Shown piece by piece: positions 6,952-9,177 of a DNA stretch of 9,177 nt (positions are counted from its first letter, which is position 1; each line of letters begins with the position of its first letter). The position numbers and the translations under genes are program-made. Source of the DNA: an uncultured Anaerolineaceae bacterium (GTDB lineage: Bacteria > Chloroflexota > Anaerolineae > Anaerolineales > Anaerolineaceae); contig CALAEB010000313.1 in the NCBI GenBank assembly GCA_937890875.1, forward strand, positions 1 to 9,177, written 5' to 3'. A model generated the notes under the pieces. The model was not told where the DNA came from. It ran no database searches and was given only the letters and a program-made list of their open reading frames with translations.

Positions 6952-6979
6952 TTAACATTTTGCTTCGGCGAAATGTTAA
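6952..6979 (+). other. Hairpin with TTCG tetraloop before leader frame 2
   Basis: TTAACATTTTGC (6952-6963) pairs with GCGAAATGTTAA (6968-6979) around TTCG, twelve pairs with one G-U. No U tract follows, so it is not a terminator. It ends ten bases before the Shine-Dalgarno sequence of the next frame and may stabilise the RNA or mark a processing site. Confidence 0.6.
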
Positions 6980-7001
6980 AGACTTGTCAAAGGAGAAACA
7001 A

Positions 7002-7136
7002 ATGAACAGCAGTAGAAACAGTATCGGTAAAAAACTGAGCATTTCCATGATGATGCCTATGGGCATGTGTATGTGTACATCCATGTGTTGCGCGCTTGCG
7101 CTGCGGGGATCAATGTTGGCTGGTGAAAATGGCTGA
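7002..7136 (+). CDS. Met/Cys-rich small protein, probable second leader peptide
   Basis: A 44-codon frame with an excellent ribosome binding site (AAAGGAG, six bases before ATG 7002). It begins polar (NSSRNSIGKK), then from codon 16 to 30 reads MMMPMGMCMCTSMCC: seven Met and four Cys in fifteen codons. It ends ALALRGSMLAGENG. Overall nine Met and four Cys. It is followed 31 bases later by an intrinsic terminator, repeating the layout of leader peptide 1. Codon density suits a Met/Cys-starvation sensor controlling read-through into the substrate-binding protein gene. Alternatives are a copper- or other metal-binding peptide (Met and Cys are soft-metal ligands) or a ribosomally made peptide precursor, but no modification enzyme is nearby. 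Too short for the family to be named. Confidence 0.68.
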   Translation: MNSSRNSIGKKLSISMMMPMGMCMCTSMCCALALRGSMLAGENG

Positions 7137-7167
7137 AGTATACCGGCTGATCGTCATCAAAAATTAG

Positions 7168-7208
7168 CGGAATCCTCGTGAAGCTGAAGCGGATTCCGTT
7201 TTTTCTTT
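7168..7208 (+). terminator. Second intrinsic terminator, between leader frame 2 and the substrate-binding protein gene
   Basis: CGGAATCC (7168-7175) pairs with GGATTCCG (7191-7198) over a 15-base loop, then TTTTTTCTTT follows. A competing pairing exists upstream: TGCGGGGAT (7102-7110) with ATCCTCGTG (7172-7180), nine pairs including three G-U, extended after a bulge by GCTT (7094-7097) with AAGC (7181-7184). This alternative would open the terminator. Its 5' arm starts three bases after the last Cys codon of leader frame 2. Confidence 0.78.
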
Positions 7209-7231
7209 AAAAAAGACAACAACAAAATCAA

Positions 7232-7251
7232 ATTTGTCTGAAAAGACAAAT
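7232..7251 (+). promoter_or_regulatory. Short hairpin just upstream of the substrate-binding protein ribosome binding site
   Basis: ATTTGTCT (7232-7239) and AGACAAAT (7244-7251) enclose a GAAA tetraloop. A further copy of AGACAA at 7214-7219 could compete for the left arm. It ends six bases before the AAGGA ribosome binding site (7258-7262), so it may affect translation start, protect the mRNA 5' end after processing, or be a DNA operator. Confidence 0.5.
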
Positions 7252-7271
7252 CAAAAAAAGGAAATTGAGAA

Positions 7272-8891
7272 ATGAAAAAGTTTTTATCCATATTACTTAG
7301 TACGATTATATTGGTCAGCTCCTGGACATTTGTTTCCGCTCAGGATGCAGCGGGCGCTAAAGTGCTCAATTGGGTCGCGCCCGGTGAAGTCACCACGTTT
7401 GATTCCGGGAAAACCTATGATGTGATCAGCTCGGAAGAGATCGGTTTCATCGTCGAGCCGCTGTATCGTCTCAATTCGAACAACGAAGCGCTGCCGGCGC
7501 TGGCCGTGGCGGCGCCTGAAATCAGCGAGGATGGGCTGACGGTTACGTTTTCCATCCGTGATAATGCGGCTTTTTCTGACGGTACGCCCATCGTGGCGGC
7601 GGACGTCGTCTATGCCGCCCAGCGGGTGGTCAACCCGGCCACTGGTTCCCAGAGCGCGAAGAATCTTTCCTATATCAAAAACGCCTCTGAAATTGTCGAC
7701 GGTACCCTCCCGGTGGAGGACTTAGGCATCAAAGCGCTGTCCGATACCGAAATTGAAATCACGCTGGTCGCTCCCAATCCGTTCATCGATAAGGAATTGA
7801 CAACTGTGCTTTTGGCTCCGGTCAACAAAGAATTTGCCGAAGCGCAGGGCGAGAACTACGCGCTGACCTCCGATAATCTGCTCTCCAGCGGTCCATACGT
7901 GCTTGAAGGCTGGAACGGAACGGATATTTCCTGGCAGTTCGTGAAAAATCCTTATTTCTGGGACGCGGAGAATATCTATTTTGACCAGATTAACATCCAG
8001 GTGATCAAAGACGTTGCTACCGGCGTCAACCTGTATGAAGCCGGCCAATTGGATGCAGCCCGCATCACTGGCGATTACATCACCCTTTATGAAGGCGATC
8101 CGGATGTCGTGACTGTCCAGACACTGCGGGCCACCAACGTTGAACTGGGGATCAGCTCGAATGAACTGCTGCAAAATCTGAATCTGCGCAAGGCGCTTTC
8201 TCTGTCGATTGACCGTGAGGAACTGGCTCGCGACATCCTCAACGGCGACGGCATCCCGGCGGTCGGCGTGATCCCGAACGGCATCGCTGTCAGCCCGGTC
8301 GATGGGAAAAGTATTGCGGAAGATTTCGGCGTGCTGGTTTATACCGACATTGCCGAAGCACAGACCCTGTTTGCCGCCGCGTTGGAAGAATTAGGCGTCG
8401 ACAGCATCGAGCTGCGTCTGGTGACCTCAGACAATGACGAAAGTATCAAAATCGGCCAGTACCTGCAGAGCGTATGGGAAACAAACCTGGAAGGGCTGAA
8501 AATCGATCTCGCGAATGTTCCCTCATCCGTCCGTTTTGAAGAGATGATGAGCTACAAATTTGATCTGGCGCTGGGCGGTTGGACCGGTGATTACAATCCG
8601 ACTTCCTATGTCAAACAGCACGAGACCAGCTATGAGCATAACCACAGCCAGTGGGTTTCCGATGAGCTGACCACGTTGGTCAATGCGCTGGAAAAGGATG
8701 ACGGCAACGATTTCGAATTGCGCTGGCAGCACCTGCGTGAGGCCAATCAGTATCTGATCGATAACGCCGTCCTGATTCCGCTTGTCCAGGCTGCAAAAAC
8801 TTATCTGGTCAACCCGAAATTAAAGGGGTACGAAACGCACGTGCTGGGTACGGAAATTGATATCACCCACTACGCCTATTTCGAGGAATAA
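7272..8891 (+). CDS. Oligopeptide/dipeptide ABC transporter substrate-binding protein (SBP_bac_5 family), Cys-free and Met-poor
   Basis: Extracytoplasmic binding protein that captures peptides (or a related ligand) for an ABC importer. Length 539 matches OppA/DppA proteins. Residues 1-23 are a signal peptide with likely signal peptidase I cleavage after VSA; there is no lipobox cysteine, so it is not a lipoprotein. Family landmarks: FSIRDNAAFSDGTPIVAADV (94-113), SSGPYVLEGW (205-214), NPYFWDA (226-232), and LRKALSLSIDRE (305-316). The start is supported by AAGGA nine bases upstream. There are no cysteines and only M1, M425 and M426, so the mature form has two sulfur residues in about 516; roughly a dozen Met would be usual. 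No permease or ATPase genes follow within the window and a hairpin comes next, so it is expressed alone and partners must be elsewhere or beyond the edge. The upstream Met/Cys leader frames suggest induction when sulfur amino acids are scarce. Peptide specificity cannot be read from sequence. Confidence 0.92.
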   Translation: MKKFLSILLSTIILVSSWTFVSAQDAAGAKVLNWVAPGEVTTFDSGKTYDVISSEEIGFIVEPLYRLNSNNEALPALAVAAPEISEDGLTVTFSIRDNAAFSDGTPIVAADVVYAAQRVVNPATGSQSAKNLSYIKNASEIVDGTLPVEDLGIKALSDTEIEITLVAPNPFIDKELTTVLLAPVNKEFAEAQGENYALTSDNLLSSGPYVLEGWNGTDISWQFVKNPYFWDAENIYFDQINIQVIKDVATGVNLYEAGQLDAARITGDYITLYEGDPDVVTVQTLRATNVELGISSNELLQNLNLRKALSLSIDREELARDILNGDGIPAVGVIPNGIAVSPVDGKSIAEDFGVLVYTDIAEAQTLFAAALEELGVDSIELRLVTSDNDESIKIGQYLQSVWETNLEGLKIDLANVPSSVRFEEMMSYKFDLALGGWTGDYNPTSYVKQHETSYEHNHSQWVSDELTTLVNALEKDDGNDFELRWQHLREANQYLIDNAVLIPLVQAAKTYLVNPKLKGYETHVLGTEIDITHYAYFEE

Positions 8892-8928
8892 AGGAAAATT
8901 CAGCGCTCCGTTTAGGTGATTTATTTGA

Positions 8929-8970
8929 GCAGGATCTGTCCCGTGAAAATTTCCGCGGGGCAGGTCTTGT
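8929..8970 (+). terminator. RNA hairpin downstream of the substrate-binding protein gene
   Basis: Arms 8930-8945 and 8954-8969 pair over 16 positions around loop AAAATTTC, with four G-U pairs; one further G-U at 8929/8970 extends it. The wobble pairs are valid only in rightward RNA, which points to a structure selected in the mRNA of the upstream gene. The following TCTTCCC is a poor U tract, so 3'-end protection is as likely as intrinsic termination. Confidence 0.7.
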
Positions 8971-8988
8971 CTTCCCGGACTTCCCGGA
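8971..8988. repeat. Tandem duplication of a 9-mer
   Basis: CTTCCCGGA occurs twice in direct succession (8971-8979 and 8980-8988), immediately after the hairpin. It looks like a simple slippage duplication with no evident role. Confidence 0.6.
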
Positions 8989-9043
8989 CGGCAATTTGAA
9001 TTTTAATTCGAGTGCCAAAAGTCAGATTATCGAAGAAGGAAGC

Positions 9044-9092
9044 GATTGTTCTGTTTTTTATCGGGCTTCAGCCGATAAAAAACAGAACAATC
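9044..9092. repeat. Long perfect inverted repeat near the right edge
   Basis: Arms 9044-9064 and 9072-9092 are perfectly complementary over 21 bases with a 7-base loop GCTTCAG. As in the hairpin at 6581-6633, the left arm is T-rich and begins with a TTGTTCT block, and GC pairs lie next to the loop. It may terminate a leftward gene that would enter from the right edge, or belong to a family of palindromic repeats. The remaining sequence to 9177 shows no supportable gene. Confidence 0.6.
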
Positions 9093-9177
9093 AATAACGC
9101 TTTTGGAAAAATTTTGTCCTTTTGGTACCCGAATCAATTTTGAGCCGGACGGCTGTTGATTCCGATGAGCCAACGGC

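Noticed and set aside
7002..7136. RiPP (modified peptide) precursor gene
   Set aside because: Cys-rich core and good start fit loosely, but there is no radical SAM, lanthionine or other modification gene, and the next gene is a peptide-binding protein. Kept only as an alternative.
9091..9177. C-terminal end of a minus-strand gene entering from the right edge (ending FFQKRY)
   Set aside because: The 28-codon frame is too short to judge, and its stop would lie at the base of the long hairpin. Possible, but not supported strongly enough to annotate.
1..9177. CRISPR array, tRNA, rRNA or insertion sequence
   Set aside because: No spaced direct repeats, no tRNA fold with conserved GGTTCRA arm, no rRNA motifs, and no transposase-like frame with terminal repeats were seen on either strand.

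Overview
The window carries six protein-coding genes on two opposing blocks, plus a dense regulatory stretch (6763-7271) that is its most unusual part. GC is near 50% and intergenic spacers are long. The N-terminal receiver-PAS protein, with its DLILSDWALPQFSG and SEAELRGLF stretches, resembles proteins common in Chloroflexota of the class Anaerolineae. That taxon is a guess from memory of such families; no rRNA or other marker is present.

Left block, all minus strand: a response-regulator receiver/PAS protein that runs off the left edge (1-547); a 0.5-kb non-coding spacer with several inverted repeats; a membrane-anchored thioredoxin-MsrA-MsrB triple fusion that repairs oxidised methionine (1114-2688), ending at a perfect 25-bp hairpin; and a D-2-hydroxyacid (glycerate-type) dehydrogenase (3130-4095) with a classic terminator.

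Middle block, plus strand: after a 0.6-kb spacer comes a consensus-like promoter overlapping a perfect 38-bp AT-rich palindrome, then an ArsR-like winged-helix regulator (4763-5323) whose stop codon overlaps the start of an MFS transporter (5320-6571). The transporter reads in two frames joined at a run of six T (6121-6126), so it is a frameshifted gene or contains a sequence error.

Right block, plus strand: a perfect TTGACA/TATAAT promoter (6763-6790) lies ten bases ahead of a 20-codon reading frame containing Met-Met-Cys-Met. Next come a strong intrinsic terminator and an alternative pairing that would prevent it. A second small frame of 44 codons follows with a good ribosome binding site; it is packed with Met and Cys codons (MMMPMGMCMCTSMCC) and is again followed by an intrinsic terminator. 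Then comes an oligopeptide-type ABC substrate-binding protein (7272-8891) that has no cysteine and only three methionines in 539 residues. The simplest reading is tandem ribosome-mediated attenuation: when Met or Cys is scarce, ribosomes stall in the leader frames, the terminators fail to form, and a sulfur-poor peptide-scavenging protein is made. I infer this from codons, RNA pairing and composition; none of it has been tested. The methionine sulfoxide reductase in the same window gives a loose sulfur-amino-acid theme but is not part of the same transcript.
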